Positions 1-11,332 of a DNA stretch of 64,000 nt are shown here, in pieces. Below the pieces are notes generated by a model. That model was not told the DNA's origin. It made no database searches and saw nothing but the letters and a program-made list of their open reading frames with translations. Each line of letters starts with the position of its first letter. Position 1 is the stretch's first letter. This DNA comes from Trochalopteron elliotii (Eukaryota > Chordata > Aves > Passeriformes > Leiothrichidae): contig JANPWX010000076.1 in NCBI GenBank assembly GCA_024734555.1, positions 3,437,448 through 3,501,447 of the forward strand. Reading direction: 5' to 3'. The position numbers and the translations under genes are program-made.

Positions 1-2075
1 ATGCAATCCTGCTAGTACCTTCATAATTAACTTGACACTGGTCTGAATGGCTTTAAGCCTCCATTTGCTTAAAACAGCACAAAATCTGGATTTATTCAAT
101 CTCATTTAGTCTTCAAAGAGATATTTGTGTCTATACCTGTTGGAGAGAAGTGGGCTCTCCATGGGATGATTCAGAACTTACCTCATTTAAATTTCTCTCT
201 TGAGGTGTCATTCTGTTAAGTACAGAAATAGCTTATGCCATTTTTGTGCCTAGGTTAGACTCCTCAAGAAGGTGCCAGAAGCTAAGTGGAATGAATTTAG
301 AATAAATTTTCTGACAAAGAGTTTAGGTTCAAAGATCTTAAAAAAAAAAAAAAAGTCCTTCCAATGATATACATTATATCTGAAAGCTCCTAACTTACTG
401 AGAAGGAGAATAAGCATTACACTTCCTTTCAAGTTTACTCCCTAATTTCCAGGAGCATATGGCCTGTTAACTCACCTAGCTGCAATTGCATTCAACACTA
501 ACTTCTGTGGCTGTGTTGCCTTGTCAACCAACGGATTGGTACTTCATTGCTTGAGAGTTACTCGCTGATGTGCTATCAGAGTTTAGATGACATTGTCTAT
601 AATTTTGCTGACTTCTGCTATGAGTTACAAAGTTATTCAGGGCCTTGGTTTTGATTCTTCTCCCCTAAGGTCTGAACAGCTGATACTCAGCCATCTAATT
701 CCGTGAGTGCAACCAGAACCCAAACTGCCTGAAATAATAGTATATTTCATTTGACTGATTTGACTGTGTGCTTTCACAGGTATTATTGCAATATTTCCTC
801 ACACACAGTTCTACAGTTAAAGCCAAAGTGTCAGAATGCAACACACCTCCAAAGAGCAATAACTTGTAAAACAAACCAAAAAAGTAAATGTAAAAAAATT
901 AAGTCCTTCCAGCTACAGTTTCTATATATGCCTAAAGATCTATTGGTCAAGAAATTATATAATTCTTTGTGAAAATTGGGGCAGAAATTATACTTTATTC
1001 AGATCTAGGACACAGAACTCACACTGTGTAGTAGCCACAAGAACTGGATGAATTATTGATGAGTAAAAACAGAATATTAATTCACAGAGGAGTAAGATAT
1101 TTTTTAACTTCTTCTCATGCTGGTGATAAAAATCCTATATCATTTGGCATGAGCCTCATTAAATATATGCATCCTATGCTTTCATAACTCTTTAATGTTT
1201 TCCAGCCACTATTTCAGCTTTAAATAGTGGCAGCGAAATCAAGACACATGAATTATTAAGAGCAAAGATTTTGTTAAAATGATGGAGCATTCAGTCCATC
1301 TGTCTCACATTTTTAAGTTCTTCTGTTCACATTTTCCAAAATTACAAAGATAATTAACATAGTGATTTCAAATACATTTTTTCTTCCTTTATATTTTTAT
1401 ATTTTTATATTTTAATTTTTTTATTAAAAATGTTTTTACAATTTTTTTTATTTTATTTTAGAATTAGTCTCTTGTCTGCCCAGCAAAAAAAAAGAAGCCA
1501 AAAAACATGAGGAATAAGTTTTTTGTAGATTGTTCCACTAAACCACAGATCAAGGTCCTATATCTATGACAGTTGATATCCATATTTCCCAGTTTAGCTA
1601 GATAATTCCTTTGCTGCCAAAAGGTAAAAAACTGTTTTTTTCTTTTTTTCTCTCTCCAGGTTTCCTCCTAGATTTGCATTAGAAAATGAAGAATTGTAAG
1701 GCAAGAAATAAAACAAACAATAAAAGGGTGATTTTTCAGCCCAGTAAGAGATCTTTTTTCCTAAAATTGTTAAGGTTAAGTTCTGGATTTTGTTTCAGTG
1801 CTGCTTACTCACTAAATTTTGTTAACCTTAAATGAAAATTCAGAAACCAACATGAAGTATGTGTGTTCCAACCCATACTTTGTGGAGCTGAAGTTTTCTC
1901 TAAAATGAAACTTATTTAGTATTTAAAGATAATCTGCTGTCACTCTCTAGAGCTGTTAAAATAAATCAAGTCCAGGTAGGCTAGTTGGGGAAATGAACTT
2001 GGATTTCTTTGCCATTGAGAATATTTCGGTAAAAAAATCAAAAAAATGCTATTTTCAACAAGCAATAAAGTGATA
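1..2075. other. AT-rich non-coding stretch
   Basis: No gene, exon or recognisable repeat was found here. There are homopolymer tracts (a poly-A run near 341-354) and a simple T/A-rich patch at about 1380-1455. The short ORFs have no splice signals or recognisable domains and look like chance. Confidence 0.6.
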
Positions 2076-3505
2076 TCATGGAATCACTGAATCAAAAACA
2101 TATTAAGGCCAGGAGGGACTTCTTGTAGTTTAGTCCAACATCCTGCTGAAAGCAGGATGAATTCAGTCAGGCTGTGCAGGACTATATCTGGAACCTCCAG
2201 GGTTCCACACTCACTGCACTCGTCTCTGAGGAACTTGCTCCAATTTCCCATGTTCTGATTACTGTCCATTGATCTCTTCCAGTCACTGGACACTTCCATG
2301 AGATTGCTCCACGTCCTCTGAATCCTCAGATCAGGTAGTTGCAGGCGACACTATGGTCTCACTGAGCCTTCTTTTCTCCAGGCTGAGTCAACCCAGTTGA
2401 TTCAACTTTTCCTAGTCCATCATGTGCTCCAGCCCCATGACAGACACAGTGGCCTGTGCTGGACAAGCCCCAGGATGCCCATGTTTATTTGTAAGGGGTA
2501 GGTCAGATTCTGTGAAAAAACAAAACACTGCAGTTGTGGTCTCACCAGTGCTGAATTTAGGACAAAGATTATTTCTCTCAGTCTGCTGGCTGCAGTCCTG
2601 CTTGTGCAGCCCAGAAGGCAATTGGCCTCTGCTGCAAGGATGCACTGCTGGCTCATCATCTGTTTAGAGTCCACCAGCATTTGCAGAGCTGCTTTCCAGC
2701 TGGTGAATCACCAGTACATACTAGTAATTGTGTTTACTGCTCTCCAGGTGCAGACTTTTGTGTTTGCTTTTAGTGAACTTCCTGAGGTTCCTACTAGCCC
2801 ATTTCTCCCACCTGTCCAGGTCCCTCTTAGTAACAGTCCTGCCCTCTATGGGCTCTTCATACTCTGGGGTTGTTTGAAAATTTGCTGAGAGCATGATCTG
2901 TCCTACCATCTAGGTTTTTATAGAGGCATTAAGATGCATTTGTTCCAGGACTGATTCCTGAAAGATGCCACAACATCAACACACGCCAGTCCAGCATCTG
3001 CTCTTTCCAGCATTAGCCACTGGTCATTAAGTCCAGCAGTGCAGTCAGTTTTCTGTGTACCTTACTGTCTACCTGTCCTAACCATATCTCAAAATTTCAG
3101 TAGTAAGGATACTATGAGAGACTGTGTCAAAGACCTTCCTAATTTCAAAGTGTGAAGCATCAGCAATAATCACTTTGTCACAGAAAGCAGTTAGGTTGCC
3201 CAGGCATGAGGTCCCCTTGGTACACACAAGCTAGCTGCCTCCAGTTACTTAAATTGTCTATTGTGTCTTGAGAAATAGCTTCTGATAGGATTTGCCCCAT
3301 AACAGCTGAGGTGAGACCTTTACTTGGATTCTTCTCCTGGAAGATGGATGTGATGTTTACCTTTTTCCAGTCATCAGAAACATTTCACAATTTCCATTTG
3401 ATTTTGGAAATTATAAGGCCCCTCAGCAACATCAGCCAGCTCCTCTGGTAGCCATGGATATTCTGCATTTGGACATACAGGCTTGTCTATGGCTAATTGT
3501 CTAAT
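2076..3505 (-). mobile_element. CR1 LINE, antisense, about 1.4 kb
   Basis: This is a CR1 non-LTR retrotransposon lying on the minus strand. The left edge is the CR1 3' end read backwards (AATCACTGAATC-like, then the usual line about a 'pressed' 3' UTR). Moving right, the order of conserved segments matches antisense CR1: the 'catgtgctccagccccatga' segment, the segment around 2530-2700 corresponding to the reverse-transcriptase C-terminal part, and at about 3090-3500 the segment around the RT core. Every frame carries stops and the copy is strongly diverged, so it is an old, inactive, 5'-truncated insertion. Several short ORFs on both strands here (for example 2422-2667 and 2604-2888) are chance openings within it. 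It resembles the copy at 9915-10560 and may be the same subfamily. Confidence 0.85.
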
Positions 3506-4470
3506 ATTTAAAAATCAAAAATGAGAAGTCTATGTTGCTGATCTTTCCACATATATTTTTTAGTTCTCTCAAGAAAGAGGGAAGTTCTATCTAAATGGGA
3601 ATTTCCTACCTGTCAAAATTTTGATGATAACAGAAAATATATTTTTCAGCTCATCTTTAAACCATTCCCAAGCCTTTAAAGAGCTCAGCTTTTATGTTGT
3701 GCCAATATTCCATTCCTTCCTCTATATTTTTTTCCTTATGACATTCCCAAGTATATCAACTGCTCAGCACATTTTTCAGGTTTTGCAGTGTATTGATTTA
3801 AAAATTCTGTTTTTAAATCTTTTTCTTTCAGTCATTCATATAAATTATCACATGCTTACACTAGGTCTTAGATTAATCAAATATATTTTCTAAACTTTTA
3901 CATGGAAACCAAATAAAAAATAAAGTCTACAATAAACTTCTATATGAAGCAGTAACATGTATTGGCATAATATTTATATTGCATCAACAGACATTGAAAA
4001 TGAGAGAGACATCTTTTCATGTCATTGTCATCAAAAACATTCCAAGCGACTAAATTCTATTATTCCAGTTTTGTGACCAAATTTAGTTTATTCAGTCAGA
4101 GATAAATAAATTCGTTTGTATTGCTGATTTATTTTGCACAAACCACTTTAATTGAGGTAGCATAATCAGTGGAAAGAGTTATTAGACTGCATGCAATGAA
4201 AGGAAGAGTAAAGCATATTCTGCTCCCTAATCAGCTGTTGGGAAAGGACAAAGTTTGTCTTTCAGTTATCAAGTAAAAGTTTGGAATTAAGTGTGAAGGA
4301 GGGGGGAAAAAACAATTTACAGCTTGCTGCATCATTTGTTTTTAATGAGAACATAGCTGTGAATCATTACCTAGCTGACAGAAAAACCAGGATTAGCAGT
4401 ATGGAGACACATGTATGTATTTAACATGATTATGTTCCCATATGTTTCTTCTGTAGCCCAGTAAATATGA
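3506..4470. other. Non-coding, no recognisable element
   Basis: AT-rich sequence with no supported gene. A 90-codon ORF at 3621-3893 is rich in Phe, Leu and Ile, as expected of T-rich DNA, and has no splice or start context that would support it. Confidence 0.5.
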
Positions 4471-4670
4471 TGTCAGCCTGCAAAGGGGATGGCCCTGCTG
4501 TGTGTTAACCTGGCAGTTTGGGGGCTCAGTGTTGCTATGGCCTGATCTGGGTGTCGCTGGTTTAACCCCTGTGCTGGGGCCAGTGGCTGCTGCCTCCCCT
4601 GCTCCAGCTTCAGCTCTGTGGTGGCCCCACTGAGGAAGGGGTGACACCCCCACCTCCATCACTGCCTGAC
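4471..4670. repeat. GC-rich block, possible LTR fragment
   Basis: A sharp GC-rich island in AT-rich surroundings. Parts such as 'ttaacctggcagtttggggg' and 'gctggtttaacccctgtgct' resemble the antisense edge of avian ERVL LTRs (a TTAACCC...GGC motif), but the match is short and I could not define the ends. It could instead be an unrelated GC-rich segment. Confidence 0.3.
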
Positions 4671-4885
4671 AATGCAGAGCCCTTTGCGTACATGAGGCTG
4701 GAAGAACTTCAGCTGGCAGACCAGGAGAAGGATTCTAAATGGATGAGAACATTCATAAAGATAAACCTAAGAATAACCAAGGCCAGAGGCAAAGGTTCCA
4801 CTCACTATTGTGCCTCTTCCACGGAAGAAGGAAGCAGCCTGGCAGCTCCATGTGCCACCCTCACCTCTTTTTCTGAAATAGTCAT

Positions 4886-4952
4886 CAGAATCACAGAATT
4901 AACAGCGTTGGAAAAGACCTTTGAGATCATCGAGTCCAATAACCTTAAACCC
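4886..4952 (-). mobile_element. CR1 3'-end fragment, antisense
   Basis: A short piece matching the reverse complement of a CR1 3' end: 'agaatcacagaatt', then a 'ttggaaaagacctttgagatc' style segment, then 'gagtccaataacc'. Nothing more of the element is recognisable. It is typical of a severely 5'-truncated CR1 insertion. Confidence 0.75.
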
Positions 4953-5713
4953 GAAAGGAACCTAATCTCATAGTATTGCTGTAACTGAACTACAAAAAAG
5001 TCTGTATTTTCATTGAGTTGTTAAGATTATAATTAGGTTAATAAATTATTTGTCCCACTTGTATACACTGTGCTCCATTTTTGCATATAACAGGGTTTGA
5101 GACATAAAATGCCATACCTAGTCACACAGAAGGAAGTGTTTTTCAGCAGTATAATTTAAAGCTGCATTTCACACAGTTCATCATCCCATGAGCAGTCTTT
5201 AAATTCCTATTGCCCAATTTATTCCTTGTTCCTTTTTGAGACTAGGTGGGAGCAGTTTGCCTGCAGAATAGAGGCAAGATCCTGAAACAGGTTTGTATGA
5301 ATATCTACATGAATACACCCTGAGTTAGTTGTTTTTTTTTTCTTCACCAGAAGTGAAGATTTCCACAGATGAAGTGAAAAGAAGGCAAGTTATTACATAT
5401 GGTCAAACCACATCTCTTTTTCCCTACTTTTGGCCTGTTTATATTAAGACTTTAGAAAGAATTTACTGACATAATTAAAAGTGAAATTAAGAATCTCAAA
5501 AACTCCTGATGCTTTCCTACTTCTTTTAGAAGTAGTCTTTTCATTTTCTTTTCAGAGATTCTGCCTGGAGTCATTGGGGAATATTTAGCTGTAAGACAAA
5601 GACACAGCCCACACAAAGGATTGAGATGCAGGATTTAATAAATTTATTATTAGATATTCAATAGACCACATTTAAGCTACTGTTTCCAATACAATTGGAA
5701 ATATTCTATTTTC
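4953..5713. other. Non-coding, nothing recognised
   Basis: AT-rich sequence with short homopolymer runs. No exon-like ORF, RNA gene or clear repeat was seen. Confidence 0.5.
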
Positions 5714-6187
5714 CCAATACAAGCAAGATACTGCTATACTTGAGGGACTTTAGCAGAGGCCACCAGGGTGCTTGTGCATTGGAGCACCTGACCTGTGAGG
5801 GAATATTGAGGAGGATGAGTTTGTCCTCTCCAAGAAAGAAAAGGCTTTTGGGGTATGTTAGAGAAGCACCTGATATATATGGTACAAGGTAGATGGGCTG
5901 TTAATAGCATTACATAGCAGAAAGACAAGAGGAGAGTTTTAAAATTAAACAGGAGCTATGCAGACTGGGTGTGAAGGAAACCTCTTTTCCCGTGACCATG
6001 GTCTAACATGAAGGAAGTTGCCCAGAGATATTGTGCAGCATCCATCTCCAGATTTTTTTTATATTCAATTGGATAAAGCCCTGAGCTGCCTGGTTTGACC
6101 CCATAGCTGGACCCTATTTGGAAGAGGAGGCTGGACTAGAGATCTCCTGAGTGCCCTTCTCACTTGAAATATTCTGTGCTTCTATGG
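5714..6187 (+). mobile_element. CR1 LINE 3' part, sense
   Basis: Sense-strand CR1. The 'ggagcacctgacctgtgagg' segment and the following 'aagaaaaggctttt' correspond to the CR1 sequence that encodes the C-terminal end of ORF2. The 3' UTR follows with 'gaagttgcccagagatattg', and the last part is 'ggctggactagagatctcc' to 'tctgtgcttctatgg', the degenerate terminal repeat. The middle (about 5875-5985) is diverged. The copy is 5'-truncated and inactive. Confidence 0.8.
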
Positions 6188-7618
6188 TCAGAATGTTTAC
6201 CCAGACCTGGACAGTTCTCACAATTCTGTAAGTGCAGACAGTCAGGATTCATGGCTATATGTCATTGTAGTCTTATAACACATCATATCTATGGTATTCT
6301 TCTATTGACTCTAGAAAATTAAATAAAATAAATTGACTATAAAGAAAAGTGACATAAACCTCATTTCAATGGAGACTAATCCTTTTTCCTCCAGTATTAA
6401 TAGGAGCACATGTACAATAACAAATACAAGATGATTCATATATAAGTCCTTCTTTTAGACAGAGTGACAACAAACCACCAGATGATAGATATGCAGCTGA
6501 AAATAAGTCATTGCAACCATGGATTGATCAGGAAATACTATTAGTTGAATCTGAAAATCAGTATCTTTTTATGTATTTCTAAGTACCCAAACTATCATTA
6601 ACAATAGCATATTATAGATGAAGAATAAAGAGTACCTGGTTATTGACAACTGTAGTATCATTATATTTGCTTTTTAAACAGCTCGTATGATATTGAATTA
6701 TTGTATATCTTTTAAAATCCTTTATGGTGATTGCTGTTTAGACACACATCAATTACTCATTTCTTCATTGTCAACAGAATTTCTGTCACTATACTGTTTT
6801 ATGATAGTTTGGCAATCCTGGCTATACTTAGGTATGCATCTGTGAAAAGAAAATTGATGACAATAAAAAAATATGAATTAAATAAAATTTTAAAATAGTT
6901 ATCAAATAGAATTTTAAGTTGGATCTGAATTTTTAGAGAATTCTGCTGAAGCTCAAACATTAATATTCAGTACAAATTAAGCAAAACAATCTATCAGACA
7001 TCATTTCTCACTGAAAAAAAGAACATTCTTTAAATGTTTTATTTACATTCCTTCTTAGACCCCCTCTTAAACACATTCTTATCTTCTCTCTTTTTTGCTT
7101 TTCCAGCTGCATGCATTTTATAGGTATAAAAACATTGTATATTTATAATAAAAGAGTGATATGTAATTTGGTGATATGTAATTTCAAAATGTCTATTTCT
7201 CTGCCATTTGTCTTATTAATGTGCTTTTTTCCTCCCTTACAAAGTAAAAAAATGTTGCCATATGCGTTTTTCTTTTCAACAATTTCCTTTTCATTGTATA
7301 GTATTCCTAGTCTTTAATTGGTAAATCAACAGCAGTCATTCAGTAAGGAGAATATTTTTATGATATAAAACCTCATTGGAATTTTCTATTTATCTTCCTA
7401 AACAGAATTTTAAATTACAAAATAAATGTATGCTTAAGGCATCTGAACATTATTCATATTCGTATTTTTCAAGTGTACTCAAAGATGCTCTTACTTAAAG
7501 AAAAGTTCTATGTATGTGGCATGTTGGATTTGCCAAAATCTACATGCTGCATCTGTACCCTGTAAAACAAAACTGTGTACCCTGTACCAGAAAACTGTGA
7601 TTAATGTGGCTGTGTAAC
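6188..7618. other. AT-rich non-coding stretch
   Basis: No gene or recognisable mobile element. Sequence is strongly AT-rich throughout. The 68-codon ORF at 7111-7317 is low-complexity and hydrophobic, with no support as a gene. Confidence 0.5.
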
Positions 7619-8279
7619 TGTAAGGCCCCAGAGCTTGATCAACAAGGGTCTAAAAAAGGGTTGAGATTCTTCTATGTACCCAACAAGATACTCCTTAAGA
7701 GGTCAAAAGAACAAAAACTTTACTGGCAAACTTCAGAAAATAAGGGAACTTTAGCAAAAGTTTAAAGCAACAAATAAAGCAAACAAATGCAAAATAAAAC
7801 ATTTTGCAAAGCATTCACTTAGCAAACGCCAATTCATCCAATTGTTAGTTACTCAAATTTCAAGAAGAAGAAAGAGAGAAGAGATACAGAAAAGAACAAA
7901 TATAGGTATCACCCATGGCTCTAGTAGAGTTTCAGCTGATTTAAAACCCAAGAAGAGGTAGGACCAAGACCTGTGTGGACCTCATGCTCTGGCTTAAGTA
8001 AGCTTTGGCTTTCCTGGGCCCTTCCCCCATGTGGGACTCCCAGTCAGTTGGCCACTCAGGAGCCGGATTAGGGGCTCCAGGGTTGGGGTATGGAGCATTG
8101 CCTCCCACATGCCACTTGGATTGGCATGGATTGGCCCCACTTCAGGGTTGGAATACAGGCCCTGGGGGTGCAGGATGTGTGGAGCAGGGCACTGCCTTAC
8201 CAGGGCAAGACCTGACATGACCCTTCCACCACATGAACCTGAAATGTTTTGAGCCAGGATCCTCCTCCAGTCTGTCACA
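7619..8279. mobile_element. Probable solo LTR, about 661 bp, orientation unclear
   Basis: A composite block with an AT-rich left half and a GC-rich right half (about 7985-8280) unlike the flanks. It starts TGTAAGG and ends GTCACA, the TG...CA termini expected of an LTR. The bases just outside, gtaac (7614-7618) and ctaac (8280-8284), are a 4-of-5 match and could be an ERVL-type 5-bp target duplication. An AAATAAA lies near 7770. I recall similar avian LTRs but cannot name a family. Three overlapping ORFs (71-94 codons) in the GC-rich half are by-products of its composition. Confidence 0.5.
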
Positions 8280-8284
8280 CTAAC

Positions 8285-9154
8285 CTAACTCCAAAGTTCA
8301 ATCTACATTGTTTCAATATGAACAAGCAAAATGTAAATGGATACAATGCCAAAGAACTCAGGGTACTAGTACTTGAAATGTATATGTAGTGGAAAATATT
8401 TTTTTTAGTTTATGGCAATAGTGTTTTCTTAAGAAGAATTGCCTACCTGAAATGTAATGGTGTTAGAAAACAGAAACCGTGAATTCTATTGCGTAATCAG
8501 CAACAGCTTGTATTCGTCTGCAAATGTTCTAAACTGCATCAATAATTCTGTGATTGAATAATTTCATTTGTGGAATGTCGAACAAGACTCCAATACTGCT
8601 GCAACATTGTTTTTAGATGTTAAATAACACCCAAATGAGAAAAGAAAGAGGAGAAAATTACTTGTTAGCTAATGATTTCGAAGAGATGAAGCGTTTCAGA
8701 GAAATACTTTTGTTTATTATCAAAGTAGAGTGAGAATTCTGTGGATTCTAGAGACAAAGATGTTTAAATTATAGACTAGCAATTAAGGATCTTGCATTGA
8801 TACAACTTAAGTCCCCTCAGTCTATACCAGGGATGCCATTAGTATTTTTGTCTACTACTTTTTTGTCAGACTGCCGTAAGTTTTTTCCTTTATCTTTCAA
8901 AACAATCAATCCACCCTACACACTGTTCACAGAGTCCTTCACACAAGGAAAAGTGTTCTATCTTGCAAGTCTGGCTTATTTTGGTTTTTTTTTTGCACAA
9001 ACTGTTGGTGCCTCAGGCAATCAAACATCCAGTTTCCAAATTATCCCTCTTCCAAGATTATAGAAATGTTCTTATATATCTTTGCATGTTTGCTCTCAGA
9101 TTACTCCACCAAAATGCTTTCCTGATAATTGTAATATCATTGCAGCAGCCCTCT
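8285..9154. other. Non-coding; includes a candidate conserved element
   Basis: No gene or repeat was recognised. The part at about 8480-8640 has mixed, non-repetitive composition with retained CpGs and a bZIP-like site ATTGCGTAAT at 8488-8497, the look of conserved regulatory DNA. This is an impression from composition only. Confidence 0.35.
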
Positions 9155-9690
9155 TGTTACAGGGTAGAAATGAGTGGAGTCTCCTGTTTATCAGAGCGTG
9201 AAAAGGGTTCTGGTTTATTCCTCTTTACAGCTCAGCCATTCCTGGCTCCAGCTATTCACTGACTCTGGCTGCAGCAAACTCCTCCTGTAAGTTTCCCTTG
9301 CATCCTCTGACTGCTGGTTATTTCCTGCTGAACTCTGACTGCATGTATTAGTTTGCAGACTCTGACTGCAGGCTTTTACCCAGCTAGACTGTGACTTCAG
9401 GTTCCTACAACAGGCTCTAACTGCAGACACAGACTGACCTCACAGCAGTGATTGTCTCTCCCCAGGATGATTATTATTACTCTTCTTCTCCTCCTGTTGC
9501 TTCTTCTGCTTCTTCTTTTTCTTCATAATCCTCCATGATGGTCCCTCTCACCAGCTAACCCACACTCTTTTATCACACTTATCTTTATTGGATATAACTG
9601 TGACTCATTAGGGGCGAGGCTGTATAGGGTAATTAACAGAGCTGTTGCTTACCAGGGACAAGGTCACCTGAATTTCTTTCCCCTAAATAA
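9155..9690 (-). mobile_element. Probable LTR, antisense, with internal 28-bp repeats
   Basis: LTR-like block read on the minus strand. A polyadenylation signal in reverse (tttatt) lies near 9211, and a TATA-like element in reverse (cttttatcac) lies near 9570. The sequence between holds at least six copies of a degenerate CTCTGACTGCAG motif (see the repeat entry). The edges are approximate because I could not find a convincing target duplication. The 71-codon minus-strand ORF at 9215-9430 with repeated Cys-Ser-Gln-Ser is a product of the repeat. It could alternatively be a non-LTR repeat. Confidence 0.45.
9261..9428. repeat. Degenerate ~28-bp tandem repeat (CTCTGACTGCAG core)
   Basis: Variants of CTCTGACTGCAG start at about 9261, 9303, 9331, 9358, 9387 and 9413. 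From the second copy on, spacing is 26-29 bp. Copies differ by several substitutions (for example GACTGTGACTTCAG and GGCTCTAACTGCAG), so the array is old. Confidence 0.7.
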
Positions 9691-9914
9691 TATAGTTAAT
9701 ATTCATGTAATATAGATTTTGTGTTTTTTATTAAGCTATCCCTAATAACATGAGGATAATCTTCGGTATTCATAGGCAAAAATGTACAGATTTAAGTCTA
9801 CTATATTCTTCAAATTACTTGCAAATTATTTGCAAAATTAAAAATTGTGTAGAAAGATGACAAAATCAAACGATCAGAGGATTATTCTGGTTGAAAGAAA
9901 AATTATTTAGGTTA

Positions 9915-10560
9915 TTCAAAGCAGGACTATTTTGGTCTGGTTATACAGGGCTGTGTCCAGTCAGGGCCTGAATTACCTCCAAGGTTTGACATTCACTCCA
10001 CTGTCTGTCCAGGTCTTTCAGCTTCCCCTTCCCTGTCATGTGCACCAGCCCCATGACAGACAAGGTGTCCTGTGTTGGATGGTCTCCAGGATGTCCATGT
10101 CTTTTTGTAAGGAGCAGCCCAGGTTCTGTGAAAACACATCACTGCAGTCATGGTCTCACTGGTGTTGAATCGAGGACAAGGTTCACTTTCTTTGATCTGC
10201 TTGCAAAACTCTTCCCTGTGTGGCATGCAAAACGCCAGTACACATTGGTGGCTTATGGTCACCCTGGTGTCTGTCAGGACCTCTAGGTTCTGTTCTGCAA
10301 AGCTACCTTCCAGATGGTCACCTGTACATGGGTTAAATCCTTCTCAGGTGCATTTTTTTTTGCATTTGCTTTTGTTAGACTTTCTGAATTTTCTGTCAGT
10401 CAAATTCTGTCAGTCAGTTTCTGCAAGTCTGGTCCCTCTTAGTAGCTGTCCTGCCCTCCAATGCACCAACATCTTCCATGAACACATTTCATGGTGTTGT
10501 CTGAGCACTTGCTGAGTTCACAACTTGTCCTGTAATCCAGGTCATTGTTTATTTTTCCTA
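9915..10560 (-). mobile_element. CR1 LINE, antisense
   Basis: Antisense CR1 with the same order of landmarks as the copy at 2076-3505: 'agcaggac', 'ctccaaggtttgacattc', 'catgtgcaccagccccatga', 'ggatgtccatgtctttttgt', then the segment antisense to the end of the reverse-transcriptase region. The extreme 3' terminal repeat is missing at the left edge. The 121-codon ORF at 10150-10515 and its overlapping neighbours are chance openings inside it. Confidence 0.8.
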
Positions 10561-10772
10561 TTTCCTCATCAGTTGTCTTTTCTCCTGAGGATATTTGATG
10601 GTGGTTCCAGTTATACTAAAAATTCACCAAAGTGACCCAAAATTTTCCTTTAATAGAACTTCTTCAATTCTGTTGTGATTGGTATTTAAAGCTCTACCAT
10701 TTGCCTCTGGTAAATAAAACAATGAATATTTAAAGATTGTTTTTGTTTTTGATGTTTATTAAATTCTGCTTT
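10561..10772. other. Short AT-rich spacer
   Basis: T-rich sequence between a CR1 and an LTR. Nothing recognised. Confidence 0.5.
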
Positions 10773-11332
10773 TGTTGTTTCATTGGCTCTGTCTGGGATG
10801 GAGTTATTTTTTTTCCTAACAGGTCATATACTGCTAATTTTGGATTTGTGACTTAATCAGTGTTGATAACAAACCAGTGTTTTGGCTGTTTCTGAGCAGC
10901 ATTTGCACAGTGCCTCAGCAAGTAGGCTGGAGTCATTAAGAAGCTAGGAAGAGACACAGACAGAAGAAGTGATCTGAGTTGACCAAAGGGATATTCCATT
11001 ACGTATATCATGCTCAACAATAAAACTTCAGTGAATTTTTCAGGGGGACTTCAGCCATTTCTTGAAGACTGGCTGGGTGTCAGTCTTCTTGTGGAGGGTT
11101 TTGAGTGATTGCCCTCGCATAGGTTGGGCCTTCTTTTTTTGTTTGTTTGTTTGTTTGTTGGTTGGTTGGTTGGTTGGTTTTTTTTGTTTGTTTGTGTTAA
11201 CTTATGGAACTATCCTTATGATCCATGAGTTTTCTCTCCCTTGCTCTTCCTATTGTCTCCCCCATCCTGGTGGGGTGAGGCTTAGGATTAGCCAGCAGTT
11301 GTGTGGAGCTTAGCTGCTAGCCAACATCCACT
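10773..11332 (+). mobile_element. ERVL-type solo LTR, sense
   Basis: Sense solo LTR matching, in order, the avian ERVL-type LTR I know: a start like TGTTGTTTCATTGGCT and 'ctgggatggagttatt', 'ttggatttgtga', 'agtgttgataacaaaccagt', 'tgaccaaagggatattccat', then 'catgctcaacaataaaactt' at the TATA position. It continues through 'atccatgagttttctctccc', 'tcccccatcctggtggggtg' and 'gagcttagctgctagccaac'. No internal retroviral genes accompany it, so it is a solo LTR. A simple-repeat tract replaces part of the R region. No clear target duplication was found. Confidence 0.8.
11133..11196. repeat. (TTTG)n/(TTGG)n microsatellite
   Basis: About five TTTG units, then about five TTGG units, then more TTTG, lying inside the ERVL-type LTR where the consensus I remember has TTTGCTTTGCTTGTGTG-like sequence. 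It probably grew from that seed. Confidence 0.85.

Noticed and set aside
10150..10515. 121-codon plus-strand ORF
   Set aside because: Entirely inside antisense CR1.
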